Assembly (NCBI GenBank): GCA_016880395.1
Contig: JAEHDN010000120.1
Coordinates: 1-16,405 of the forward strand
Source of the DNA: Candidatus Eiseniibacteriota bacterium
GTDB lineage: Bacteria; Eisenbacteria; RBG-16-71-46; SZUA-252
Direction: 5' to 3'
DNA: 16,405 nucleotides
The position numbers and the translations under genes are program-made. Positions within the stretch are counted from its first letter, which is position 1. Each line of letters opens with the position of its first letter. Below the pieces are notes generated by a model. The model saw only the letters and a program-made list of their open reading frames with translations, was not told the origin of the DNA and searched no databases. Positions 4,908 to 12,136 of the stretch are shown here, piece after piece.

Positions 4908-7073
4908 CTAGCGGATTCCGTGCTTTTCGAGGCGAGTGTAGAGCTGGGCCCGACTCAAACCCAGGAGGCGCGCCGCCCGGGACTTGTTGCCCTTCGACTC
5001 GGCGAGCGCCTTCTCGACCAGCCCGCGCTCGACGTCGTCCAGGTTCATGCCATTGGACGGTGGGGCATCGGGGCTGACAGGCGTCGCCCCGTTCCCGTTG
5101 GTGGACGGCGCCGGCATGGTTCGAACCGGCACGGCCGGGAAGTGATCGTGCGTGATCAGCCCGCCGTCGCACATCAAGATGGCGCGCTCGATCGCGTTCC
5201 GGAGCTCGCGCACGTTTCCGGGCCATGGATGGGCGAGAAGCCACTCGCGCGCGTCGCGTGAGATGCCGGCCGATGGACGGCCCATCGTCCTGCCGAGATC
5301 CTCGAGGAATGCCTCGGCGAGCGGGAGGATGTCCTCGGGACGGTTCCGAAGCGGCGCGATGTGGATCGGGAAGACGTTGAGCCGGTAGTAGAGGTCCTCG
5401 CGGAACGCCTGCTTCGCGATGGTGGAGGGGAGATCCCGGTTCGTCGCCGCGATCACGCGAACGTCCGCCTTGAGCGTCCGCGTCCCTCCCACACGCTGGA
5501 ACTCCCGTTCCTCGAGGACCCGGAGGAATTTCGCCTGCACGAGCGGGCTCATCTCCGCGATCTCATCGAGGAAGAGCGTCCCGCCCGCGGCCTGCTCGAT
5601 GCGCCCGATCTTCGTCGCGATCGCTCCCGTGAACGCCCCCTTCTCGTGGCCGAACAGCTCCGATTCGAGGAGCTGCTCCGGGAGCGCGGCGCAGTTGATC
5701 GCGACAAAGGGCTTCTCCGAGCGCGGAGAGCCCTGGTGGATGAGCTTGGAGATCACCTCCTTGCCCGTCCCCGATTCTCCCGTGATGAGCACGGTCGTAT
5801 CCGAGGTGGCCACCCGGCCGACGGAGAGGAGCGTCTCCTTCCAGGAAGGCGATGCTCCCACGACGACGCGCCCGCGTTCTTGCAGCTCCCGGGTCAGGGT
5901 TTCCACGGTGGCCTCGAGCCGTTCCGCGCGCTCGCGCGCTTCGGCCGCGGTCCTGGCCTCCTCGGCCAGCCTCTGATGCGAGAGCATCAACGCGATGCGA
6001 TCGGCCAGGCGAGCGGCGACCGCCGCGTCCTCACGGCCGAAGCGGGAGGCCTCGCGATGGAAGAAGCTGAGCGCCCCGCTGACCTCACCCGAGAGGAAGA
6101 CGGGGACGCGCAGCCAGGACCGCATCCCCGAGGACAGGACGAGGCGCTGGCGCTCGGTGTTCGGGATGACCTCGACGGGGATGTCGTGGACGATCTCGTA
6201 GTCCGCCGACATTCCGAGCTCGGCCTCGGTCAGACCGACCGGCTGCAGCGGCGGCGGAGTATCCGCATCGCCGGCATAGGCCTCGATGCGGATGGTGCGC
6301 GTCGTCTTGTCCCGGTTCGTGAGGACCATGAAGTCGTGCGGCAGGATCGCCTGCATCCCGGCGGAAAGTCGCTCGAAGATCTCGCGCACGTCGAGCGACG
6401 TGGCCAGGGTCGAGAGCAGCGGCTCGATCTGGTCGAGCCGATCCCGCCGTCTTTGCTCGGCGTCCCAGATCCTCCAGTGCTCGACGGCGGCGCCCAGGAG
6501 CGCGGCGATCGGCTGGAGCGTTTCCTGGTGCTCGTCACTGAATGCCCGGGGGTGGAAGGAAGAGATCCAGACCCCGCCACCGAACGCGTCCCCAGTCTTG
6601 AACGGTGCCCAGAGGGTCGAGCGAACCCCCCGCTTCAGAATCTCCGCGTCACCGACGAAGCTCGGATCCAGCTCCACCCCGGCATCGTCGATCCGCCGGA
6701 CGGGGCCCGGCCGGGGGCGCATGCGCGGCGACCACATCGTGAGCGAGCAGGGAGCGTGGGGAGGCGCTCCCTCTGGACGGCCGAAGTCAGGCTTTCCGGT
6801 CTCGAGGGTTGCCGGGCAGCCGGCGTTCAGGGTGGTCGCATGCTTGATGGCCCACTGCCCCTCCAGAATGCGGATGACCCCCATGTGGTCGAAGGGGATG
6901 ACCTGCCGGACCGAGGTGGCCACCCGGTCGAAGACTTCCTGGAGTTCCAGGGTCTCCGAGGCAATCGCCGCAATCTCGGACAGAACGCTCCCTATCGAGG
7001 GCTCGCTGGTCGCGGAGAAAGTCATGTTTGTTGGATGCATGATGTCCTGAGTGGTTCGCTCGTTTTGCGCCAT
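4908..7073 (-). CDS. sigma-54-dependent transcriptional activator, GAF-GAF-AAA+-Fis
   Basis: A 721-residue bacterial enhancer-binding protein that uses ATP hydrolysis to open sigma-54 promoter complexes. Two GAF sensory domains (about 40-200 and 225-365) are followed by an Ala/Glu/Arg-rich linker helix (about 366-402). The AAA+ domain (about 403-635) has Walker A GESGTGKE (432-439), the sigma-54 contact loop GAFTGA (479-484), Walker B GGTLFLDE (497-504), AATNRDL (542-548) and WPGNVRE (617-623). A Pro/Asn-rich linker leads to a Fis-type helix-turn-helix (about 680-718, GNKSRAARLLGLSRAQLYTR). No receiver domain is present, so control is probably by a ligand or redox signal at the GAF domains. 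The start is uncertain: the ATG at 7073 lacks a good ribosome site, and one at 7040 has AGGA nearby. Two matched promoter/enhancer pairs downstream are likely targets. Confidence 0.95.
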   Translation of the reverse strand: MAQNERTTQDIMHPTNMTFSATSEPSIGSVLSEIAAIASETLELQEVFDRVATSVRQVIPFDHMGVIRILEGQWAIKHATTLNAGCPATLETGKPDFGRPEGAPPHAPCSLTMWSPRMRPRPGPVRRIDDAGVELDPSFVGDAEILKRGVRSTLWAPFKTGDAFGGGVWISSFHPRAFSDEHQETLQPIAALLGAAVEHWRIWDAEQRRRDRLDQIEPLLSTLATSLDVREIFERLSAGMQAILPHDFMVLTNRDKTTRTIRIEAYAGDADTPPPLQPVGLTEAELGMSADYEIVHDIPVEVIPNTERQRLVLSSGMRSWLRVPVFLSGEVSGALSFFHREASRFGREDAAVAARLADRIALMLSHQRLAEEARTAAEARERAERLEATVETLTRELQERGRVVVGASPSWKETLLSVGRVATSDTTVLITGESGTGKEVISKLIHQGSPRSEKPFVAINCAALPEQLLESELFGHEKGAFTGAIATKIGRIEQAAGGTLFLDEIAEMSPLVQAKFLRVLEEREFQRVGGTRTLKADVRVIAATNRDLPSTIAKQAFREDLYYRLNVFPIHIAPLRNRPEDILPLAEAFLEDLGRTMGRPSAGISRDAREWLLAHPWPGNVRELRNAIERAILMCDGGLITHDHFPAVPVRTMPAPSTNGNGATPVSPDAPPSNGMNLDDVERGLVEKALAESKGNKSRAARLLGLSRAQLYTRLEKHGIR

Positions 7074-7162
7074 CCGCTGTCAAATCTACTAGGCAGCTGT
7101 GGGGAACGGAGCCCCGCCCTTGCCGGCGGGGGCACGGTCCATGCTTCCGCTCAACGGGCTGG

Positions 7163-7549
7163 TCATGCCGGCCTCGCGTCGAGCGCGCCGCCTTCGTGCG
7201 CGACCCTCAGCCTTTTCGCGACCATCTCGCTGAGCCCCATCCCGATCAGGCCCACCAGCACGTGGAGGCCTTGAATGGCCGCGTGATTCGGCCCTTGCAG
7301 GATCTGGGCCTGCGTCATCCCGAGCGCCACGACGATGGCTCCCCACGCGATCAGGAGCACCGCCAGCGGCGATGCCACGCGCGCGGAGATCGCACGGAAG
7401 CCCACGACCCACATGGCGATCACGAACGCGACCCCGACCACCATGTGCACCGGAACCAGCATGGGGCCACCGCCCATCCAGACGAAGAGCCCCATCACCA
7501 GCAGAAGGACACCCGTGATTCGAACGATCGTTGCTGCGGTCCGACCCAT
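7163..7549 (-). CDS. small four-helix integral membrane protein of unknown function
   Basis: A 128-residue protein with four predicted membrane helices: about 7-25 (IVRITGVLLLVMGLFVW), 31-52 (LVPVHMVVGVAFVIAMWVVGF), 60-80 (PLAVLLIAWGAIVVALGM) and 92-110 (AAIQGLHVLVGLIGMGLSEM). Two His lie within or beside helices 2 and 4 (PVHM, GLHV) and another in the preceding loop (PNHAA), a layout that could bind haem or metal, though this is inference. I do not recognise a named family. The ATG at 7549 is preferred over one at 7564 because GGGGAGG sits six bases before it. It follows the flavoprotein gene by 69 bp on the same strand. No terminator with a U tract is seen before the activator gene. Confidence 0.72.
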   Translation of the reverse strand: MGRTAATIVRITGVLLLVMGLFVWMGGGPMLVPVHMVVGVAFVIAMWVVGFRAISARVASPLAVLLIAWGAIVVALGMTQAQILQGPNHAAIQGLHVLVGLIGMGLSEMVAKRLRVAHEGGALDARPA

Positions 7550-7618
7550 TTTGTTCCTCCCCATTCGGTCGAGGCCAGCCCCTTGCGAGCGACTGGGCTG
7601 TCACGCCTCACCTCAAGT

Positions 7619-8851
7619 CTAGCGCGCCTGACCGCGCCACGAAATCTGGCGGATGTGGTCCACCACATACGCGGCATCCTCACCGACGCCGAAGAGGAGC
7701 GCGGACTTTCGCTTGTGGAGCCAGTGCATGCCGACGAAGTAGAGGCCGGGCAGTGGCGAGACGCCCCGCCGGTGCACGGGCCATCCCTGCTCGTCGATCT
7801 CGATCCCCTGGATCCAGCGATAGTCCGGGCGGAATCCGTTCGCCCAGAGGATCGTGCCCACGCCGGCTTCACGGAGATCGAGCTCCGTGAGCACGGGCAC
7901 GGGCTCCCGCGCATCCGGAGGCTCGGGGTCCGCGGTGGTCATTCCGTTCGCCGCGACGAAGTCGTCCACGCGCTTCCGGAACGCGGCGACGAACTCGTCT
8001 CCGGCCGCGAGCGATTCGGGAAGTCCCGATGCGATCCGGAGCGTCCAGCCGTCCACGCCCAGGATGCGGCCGAGGAGCACCGCGCCGCGCCGAGCGAGCC
8101 ACCGCGGGTTGCAGTCATGGCCGCCGTCGTTCCCCGACACGGGAATGTTGCAGAGCAGCCGCGCGGCCGGCGATGGAAGCTTGTCGACCGTCTCGTCGGC
8201 GAGGCCGATGTCGGCCATCCAGTGCATCAGCTCCCGCCCGCGATAGCGCCGCGGCAGCCACGGACAGCGACCGACGGCGAGATAGACGCGACGGCCCGCA
8301 GCGAGAAGCTCCTCCGCGATCTGGCACCCCGACTGACCACTCCCCACGATCATGACCGCGCCCTCCGGGAGCTGACCCGGCCGGCGGTACTCGCTCGTGT
8401 GGAGCTGGGCAAGACCAGGAGGCATCGTGGCGGAGAGGGGCGTTGGAGTCGGTCGCTGATACGCGCCGGCGGCGGCGATCACGTTGGCCGCCCTCGAGAC
8501 GCCCGCGCTCGTCTCGACGACGAGCCCGGATCGGTCCGGACGCACGGCCATGACCTCCACTCCCTCGCGCACCGGCGCGGCGAAGCTCCGGGCGTACGCT
8601 TCCAGCCCGGCGATGATCTCGGCGAGCGGCGCGAACGCGTCCGGCTCCGGACCGTCATACTCGAATCCGGGCAGACGCAGGGTCCAGTTGGGGGTGTTCA
8701 GATAGAAGCCGTCCCAGCGCTCGGAGCGCCACGTCTCGCCGACTCGGCCGCGCTCGAACACCACGTGCTCGATCCCGCGCGCGTTCAGACAGTAGCTCGC
8801 GGCGAGACCGGCCTGACCCGCGCCGATGACGATGGTCTCAGGCGACGCCAC
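7619..8851 (-). CDS. CzcO-type FAD/NAD(P)-dependent flavoprotein monooxygenase
   Basis: A 410-residue cytoplasmic two-dinucleotide-binding flavoprotein of the COG2072 (CzcO/flavin-containing monooxygenase-like) group. It has an N-terminal FAD Rossmann motif VIGAGQAGLA (8-17), the group signature GRVGETWRSERWDGFYLNTP (35-54), and a second NAD(P)H-binding motif MIVGSGQSGCQIAE (167-180). A C-terminal ATG-like motif LPGLYFVGMHWLHKRKS lies near the end. The substrate is unknown; relatives are annotated variously as monooxygenases or wrongly as K+ transport proteins. It starts with GTG, with GGGGGAAG six bases upstream, three bases after the lipoprotein stop, so it is co-translated with that gene. 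Length and motifs are complete. Confidence 0.9.
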   Translation of the reverse strand: MASPETIVIGAGQAGLAASYCLNARGIEHVVFERGRVGETWRSERWDGFYLNTPNWTLRLPGFEYDGPEPDAFAPLAEIIAGLEAYARSFAAPVREGVEVMAVRPDRSGLVVETSAGVSRAANVIAAAGAYQRPTPTPLSATMPPGLAQLHTSEYRRPGQLPEGAVMIVGSGQSGCQIAEELLAAGRRVYLAVGRCPWLPRRYRGRELMHWMADIGLADETVDKLPSPAARLLCNIPVSGNDGGHDCNPRWLARRGAVLLGRILGVDGWTLRIASGLPESLAAGDEFVAAFRKRVDDFVAANGMTTADPEPPDAREPVPVLTELDLREAGVGTILWANGFRPDYRWIQGIEIDEQGWPVHRRGVSPLPGLYFVGMHWLHKRKSALLFGVGEDAAYVVDHIRQISWRGQAR

Positions 8852-8854
8852 GGA

Positions 8855-9241
8855 TCACTTCCCCCGTACCTCGAGGTCCACGGAGCCGGTCGCCTTGTCG
8901 AGCGTGATCTTGACCGACCACATGCCGGGCTTGCCCGCCGCGGTCGTCACCGTTCCCTTTTCATTCAAGTTCTTCGAGTGGACGACGAGGCCCTCCACGT
9001 CGCGGATCTCGACCGAGGCGGCGCCGTCCCGGATGTCGGACTCCTGCCGCACCACCGCGGCGCTGTCCGGATTCCACCACGCGTAGGTCTGGCTCATCGT
9101 GAAGTGATCGATCGTGCCGACGCGAAACTCGAAGAGGTCCGACTTGTTGGTGACCTGGAAGTCGTTCGCGCCCGTGTGCGTCGATGCGCATCCCGCGATC
9201 GCGAGAAGGAGCGCTCCGGCAAGGCCGGCCCGAAGCCTCAT
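8855..9241 (-). CDS. small secreted lipoprotein, unknown function
   Basis: A 128-residue predicted lipoprotein. It has a short signal (MRLRAGLAGALLLAIAGC) with lipobox AIAGC and lipidation Cys at residue 18. The mature part is rich in beta strands (FEFRVGTIDHFTMSQTYAWW, GTVTTAAGKPGMWSVKITLD, ATGSVDLEVRGK) and looks like a single beta-sandwich domain; I cannot name the family. The ATG at 9241 is chosen because it begins the signal peptide exactly and overlaps the upstream stop as ATGA. An ATG seven codons earlier has no ribosome site. It is co-transcribed with the STAS-like gene upstream and the flavoprotein gene downstream. The context gives no clear role. Confidence 0.8.
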   Translation of the reverse strand: MRLRAGLAGALLLAIAGCASTHTGANDFQVTNKSDLFEFRVGTIDHFTMSQTYAWWNPDSAAVVRQESDIRDGAASVEIRDVEGLVVHSKNLNEKGTVTTAAGKPGMWSVKITLDKATGSVDLEVRGK

Positions 9242-9615
9242 CGCGACAGGACTCCGAGCCATGCGAGAGCGGCCTCCTCGCTTCGGAAGACCTCGCTCTC
9301 CACACCGGCCGCTTCGCTGTAGACACTCCCCATCCGGCTCAGGCCGAAGTGCACGTCCTCGAAGGCCACGATCGCACAGCGTCCGCCGATACGATCGGAA
9401 TGGGGCTTCAGCGCCTCGGCCACGAGGCGGATCTGGCTGGGCGTCCGGCTCCCGAGCGATTCCGAGCGCGTCGTGTCGACGAGCAGGACGATCTTCTCCG
9501 GGGCGCGCAGGTCCGCCAGCGCCGCCTCGAACTCACGAACGACGTCCTCGGGCTCGTACGTTCCCTCGAGCTTGAGTCGAAGGAGCGGCCCTTCCCACGA
9601 ATAGGTGACGGCCAT
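9238..9615 (-). CDS. STAS/SpoIIAA-like cytoplasmic protein
   Basis: A 125-residue protein with the strand-helix pattern of small STAS/SpoIIAA-like domains: an N-terminal strand pair (VTYSWEGPLLRLKLEGTYEP), a helix (EDVVREFEAALADLR), a core strand (KIVLLVDTTRSESLGSRTPS), then AIVAFEDVHFGLSRMGSV. Such proteins act as protein-protein switches or lipid-binding modules; the ligand here is unknown. The Ser/Thr cluster after DTT is where anti-sigma antagonists carry the phosphorylated Ser, but no kinase gene is adjacent. The ATG at 9615 is chosen over one eight codons upstream because a GGGGGG site precedes it by about seven bases. The stop overlaps the lipoprotein start by 4 bp. Confidence 0.68.
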   Translation of the reverse strand: MAVTYSWEGPLLRLKLEGTYEPEDVVREFEAALADLRAPEKIVLLVDTTRSESLGSRTPSQIRLVAEALKPHSDRIGGRCAIVAFEDVHFGLSRMGSVYSEAAGVESEVFRSEEAALAWLGVLSR

Positions 9616-9649
9616 ATCGATCCCCCCTGATCGCGGCACGACCCCGAGC

Positions 9650-10138
9650 TCACAGATCCTTGGCGAACTCGGTGATCTCCATGCCGAAGAAATCCTCCAC
9701 CTCGCCCGTGCGACGAAAGCCGTGGGCCTCGTAGAACCTCACCGCGCGCGCGAGAGGCGCCGTCGTGTGAAGGTTGACGCGGCGGCATCCCCCGCGGCGC
9801 AGCTCGTCCTCGGCGGCGGCGAGGAGCGCATCGGCGACGCCGCGCCCCTGCCATCGCGGGAGCACGGCCATGCCGCGCAGGTGCCCGCTTCCGCCTCCCG
9901 TTTCGTGGCAGCCGATCGTTCCCACGATCCGTCCGCCGGCCCGTGCCACGAAGAGCGCCATGGACGCGAGCCGCTCCGCGATCCCTTCCGGCGCGGGCAC
10001 GGTGTCCGCAAAGGCTCCGTCGGTGTAATCGACGCGGTAGGAATCGAATGCTGCCCGGAGGCAGCGATGAATTCCCTCCGCGTCCGTCTCCCCCGCGCGC
10101 TCGATCTCGAACGATGACTCCGGCACGGGAGGAAGCAT
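9650..10138 (-). CDS. GNAT-family N-acetyltransferase
   Basis: Acetyl-CoA-dependent acetyltransferase of 162 residues from the ATG at 10138. It shows the GNAT order: an N-terminal strand and helix (IERAGETDAEGIHRCLRAAF), the beta-4 strand MAVLPRWQGRGVADALLAAA containing the acetyl-CoA loop (R/Q-x-x-G-R-G), a strand RVNLHTTAPLARAVRFYEAH, and the usual FYEAHGFRRTGE end. The substrate is unknown. Start is uncertain: ATGs at 10156 and 10213 are also in frame, none with a strong ribosome site; the chosen one begins just before the domain. It is the first gene of the minus-strand run and diverges from the SRPBCC gene, whose operator and promoter lie in the gap, so the two could share control. Confidence 0.87.
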   Translation of the reverse strand: MLPPVPESSFEIERAGETDAEGIHRCLRAAFDSYRVDYTDGAFADTVPAPEGIAERLASMALFVARAGGRIVGTIGCHETGGGSGHLRGMAVLPRWQGRGVADALLAAAEDELRRGGCRRVNLHTTAPLARAVRFYEAHGFRRTGEVEDFFGMEITEFAKDL

Positions 10139-10163
10139 GGGAGAAGAGCCTAGCATTTCCCAC

Positions 10164-10191
10164 TTGCACCCGGGGGGCCATCCGCGATAAT
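10164..10191 (+). promoter_or_regulatory. sigma-70-type promoter of the SRPBCC-ArsR operon
   Basis: A -35-like TTGCAC (10164-10169) and -10-like GATAAT (10186-10191) are separated by 16 bp. TAATAT, two bases later, is an alternative -10 with 18-bp spacing. The AT-rich patch stands out in a G+C-rich background. Transcription would begin near 10198, inside the inverted repeat at 10194-10209. Confidence 0.6.
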
Positions 10192-10193
10192 AT

Positions 10194-10209
10194 GCAACCA
10201 AGTGGTTGC
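10194..10209 (+). promoter_or_regulatory. predicted ArsR operator
   Basis: GCAACCA-AG-TGGTTGC is a perfect 7-2-7 inverted repeat overlapping the expected transcription start. Similar AACCA-N2-TGGTT repeats are, from memory, common before ArsR/SRPBCC operons. Binding there by the ArsR protein encoded at 10704-11042 would block its own operon. Assignment is inference. Confidence 0.65.
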
Positions 10210-10242
10210 TCATTGAGCGGCCCCGTCACAAAGGAGACTCCC

Positions 10243-10707
10243 ATGGCCACGACGACGACCGATCGCATCGAGAAGGAAGCCCTGCTTCGCGCCCCTCGCT
10301 CCCGCGTCTGGCGGGCGCTCACGGACTCGAAGGAATTTGGCGCCTGGTTCCGGGCCGAGTTCACGGAGCCGTTCCGTCCCGGAACGACGATCCGGGGCCG
10401 CATCACCCACCCTGGCTACGAGCATCTCACCTTCGAGGCGGCCATCGAGGCCATGGAGCCCGAGCGGCTCTTCTCGTTCCGGTGGCATCCGTACGGCATC
10501 GATCCGACCGTCGACTACTCGAAGGAGCCCATGACGCTCGTCACGTTCACGCTCGAGGAGGCCCAGGGAGGCACCCTTTTACGCGTCGTGGAGTCGGGCT
10601 TCGACTCCATCCCCCTCGCCCGGCGTGCCGAGGCCTTCCGGATGAACGAGGGCGGATGGGCCGCCCAGATGAAGGCCATCGCGGCCTATCTCGGCTCCGG
10701 TCAGTGA
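10243..10707 (+). CDS. SRPBCC (AHSA1/START-like) domain protein
   Basis: A 154-residue single-domain helix-grip protein of the AHSA1 branch of SRPBCC, which binds hydrophobic ligands in a deep cavity. Typical segments are IEKEALLRAPRSRVWRALTD (N-terminal strand and helix), EFGAWFRAEF, LFSFRWHPYG, TLVTFTLEEAQGGTLLRVVESGFD and a long C-terminal helix GGWAAQMKAIAAYLG. The ligand is unknown. The ATG has an AAGGAG site seven bases upstream. The stop overlaps the next gene's GTG (GTGA), coupling it to the ArsR regulator; this pairing is common and suggests the SRPBCC product handles a compound sensed by the repressor. It follows a sigma-70-like promoter and inverted repeat. Confidence 0.92.
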   Translation: MATTTTDRIEKEALLRAPRSRVWRALTDSKEFGAWFRAEFTEPFRPGTTIRGRITHPGYEHLTFEAAIEAMEPERLFSFRWHPYGIDPTVDYSKEPMTLVTFTLEEAQGGTLLRVVESGFDSIPLARRAEAFRMNEGGWAAQMKAIAAYLGSGQ

Positions 10708-11042
10708 GAGCCGTGCGGGGGCGCGCCGGGATCGACGCGTCGGCCCCGATCTTCGACGCGCTGGGCGATCCGACGCGGCTCCGGCTCGTGGCGAGCCTCG
10801 CCGAGCACGGGCCCCAGTCGATCCGGCGGCTGACCGATGGATCGGGCGTGACGCGGCAGGCGATCACGAAACACCTGCGCGTTCTGGACGGCGCCGGGCT
10901 GGTGCGAGGGTCGAGGCGAGGGCGGGAGAGCATGTGGACGCTCGAGCCGGAGCCGCTCGACCTCGCGAAGCGCTACCTCGACCTGGTCTCGGATCGGTGG
11001 GATTCCGCGCTGGACCGGCTCAAGAAGCTGGTGGAGGAGTGA
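10704..11042 (+). CDS. ArsR-family transcriptional regulator
   Basis: A 112-residue winged helix-turn-helix repressor. It opens with IFDALGDPTRLRLVASLAEH, the usual ArsR start. The recognition helix region is GVTRQAITKHLRVLDGAGLV (48-67) and the wing is GSRRGRESMWTLEP (69-82). There are no Cys residues, so it is not a classical thiol-type arsenic or metal sensor; it belongs to the SRPBCC-linked group. It starts with GTG overlapping the SRPBCC stop by 4 bp; a second GTG at 10713 is possible. The likely target is the inverted repeat at 10194-10209. Its 3' end overlaps the convergent DinB gene by 23 bp. Confidence 0.92.
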   Translation: MRAVRGRAGIDASAPIFDALGDPTRLRLVASLAEHGPQSIRRLTDGSGVTRQAITKHLRVLDGAGLVRGSRRGRESMWTLEPEPLDLAKRYLDLVSDRWDSALDRLKKLVEE

Positions 11043-11547
11043 CCTCGAGGGGCTGCTTCGTCCGCCCGACCCAGTCGGGGGCCGAGTCGGTGACCTGACG
11101 CAGGATGAGGTTGAGCTGCGCCATGTGGTGCTGCACGTGACGCATGTTGTAGAGGAGATGCTCCAGCTCGCTCAATTCACGAAAGGCGCAGCGGGCGGCG
11201 GCGCGCTCGTCCGTCATGGCCGCGATCCTCGCGCGCAACTTCTCGCGGCCGTGCTCGAGGAAGCGGCGCATCTCGCCCTTGGTGTACACGCGCTCCGGCA
11301 GCACGCCCGCGGGATCCAGCTCGCCCAGCGTGAAGGGCGCGGGCGGGGCGTATCCCTCCTCGCTCTCCGACGAGTAGTAATCCAGGAAGAAGAGCGTGTG
11401 GTAGACGACGTACCAGTACTCCGGGAAGCGCGAGCGATCGCCCCAGAGATCATCCGGACAGGCGTCGATGGCCTTCTCGAGGGAGTCGATGGCCGCGCCG
11501 AACTGCCCCCACACCGCGTCCCTCCAGAGCGCCTCTCGGAGCGGCAC
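11020..11547 (-). CDS. DinB-superfamily protein (first of two adjacent)
   Basis: A 175-residue four-helix-bundle protein of the DinB/YfiT-like putative metalloenzyme group. The expected metal-binding His triad is visible: His50 (WYVVYHTLFFLDYY) and His137 and His141 (YNMRHVQHHMAQLN). Such proteins are often thiol- or metal-dependent transferases; no substrate can be assigned. It starts with GTG and a GGAAG site, one base after the stop of the neighbouring DinB gene, so the pair is co-translated. The two are not close copies: this one has a longer central insert (APPAPFTLGELDPAGVLPER). The 3' end overlaps the convergent ArsR gene by 23 bp. Confidence 0.88.
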   Translation of the reverse strand: MPLREALWRDAVWGQFGAAIDSLEKAIDACPDDLWGDRSRFPEYWYVVYHTLFFLDYYSSESEEGYAPPAPFTLGELDPAGVLPERVYTKGEMRRFLEHGREKLRARIAAMTDERAAARCAFRELSELEHLLYNMRHVQHHMAQLNLILRQVTDSAPDWVGRTKQPLEVTPPPAS

Positions 11548-11548
11548 G

Positions 11549-12022
11549 CTACTTCCAGACGCCGAGCATGCGCCGGAGCGCGATGAGCTGGCCCACGTGG
11601 TACGCGTTGTGGTCGGCGATGAGGAGCGCCTCGCGAAGGTAGGTCTGTCCCGAGCCGTGCGGGATGCGGGCGAAGAGATCGATGGTGGGATCCAGGACGA
11701 GGCTCACCACGTCTTCGCGCACCTTGCGGAATGCCGCGAGGCTCTTCTCCCACGCTCCCTCCGGTGGCGCGGCGCTCGCCGGCCAGTAGTCGTCGGGAAA
11801 CGTGCCCTCCTCGTATTTCGGATTCCTGCAGAAGTCGAGGATGTCCGCCTGTGCGAGCCGCAGGTGCTCCACGAGCTGCCAGGCGGAATGCGGGAAGCCA
11901 TCCGGAACGGCGCCCCGGGAGGCGGGCGGGATGCCCTCGACGGCCGCGTCGAAGCCGCCGTGCGCGTCCTCCCACAAGATGAGCTTGCGCACGTGATCCC
12001 GCAGCTGGGCGTCGTGGTCCAT
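11549..12022 (-). CDS. DinB-superfamily protein (second of two adjacent)
   Basis: A 157-residue DinB-fold protein with His53 (AWQLVEHLRLAQADI), His138 and His142 (ADHNAYHVGQLIALRR), the standard metal-binding triad. The HNAYHVGQL block is the most typical part of the family. The open frame runs upstream to 12820 opposite the DUF885 gene, but that part is a shadow. The ATG at 12022 gives the normal length; one at 12046 would add eight residues, and neither has a strong ribosome site. It is first of the pair and divergent from DUF885, with 114 bp between. Enzymatic role unknown. Confidence 0.87.
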   Translation of the reverse strand: MDHDAQLRDHVRKLILWEDAHGGFDAAVEGIPPASRGAVPDGFPHSAWQLVEHLRLAQADILDFCRNPKYEEGTFPDDYWPASAAPPEGAWEKSLAAFRKVREDVVSLVLDPTIDLFARIPHGSGQTYLREALLIADHNAYHVGQLIALRRMLGVWK

Positions 12023-12136
12023 ACCCAACTCTAGCCCGAGGGCCATCAGGGGGTCAACGCGCCGCTCCCCCTTCTCACGAAACGGCGCTATCATTCCGCC
12101 GCGCCGCTTCCCCACGCCTTTCCGGAGGTTTGTCCG

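Noticed and set aside
7112..7131. CCCCGCC / GGCGGGG hairpin between the membrane protein and activator genes, considered as a terminator
   Set aside because: Stem is only 7 bp and no U tract follows on the minus strand; in such G+C-rich DNA it may be chance.
5361..7274. Long open frame of 637 codons on the plus strand opposite the activator gene
   Set aside because: It mirrors codon positions of the sigma-54 activator in high-G+C DNA, is Arg-rich with no domain, and the opposite strand has a full set of catalytic motifs.
8332..8347. TGGCACC on the plus strand inside the flavoprotein gene, considered as a sigma-54 element
   Set aside because: No TTG at the -12 position and it lies in coding DNA with no plus-strand gene after it.
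7196..9322. Open frame of 708 codons on the plus strand across three minus-strand genes
   Set aside because: Low-complexity Arg/His/Asp-rich translation, no ribosome site or domain; opposite strand encodes recognisable proteins.
9940..9955. TGGCACGGG on the minus strand inside the GNAT gene, considered as a sigma-54 element
   Set aside because: The -12 half (TTGC/TTGA) is absent and it lies inside a coding region.
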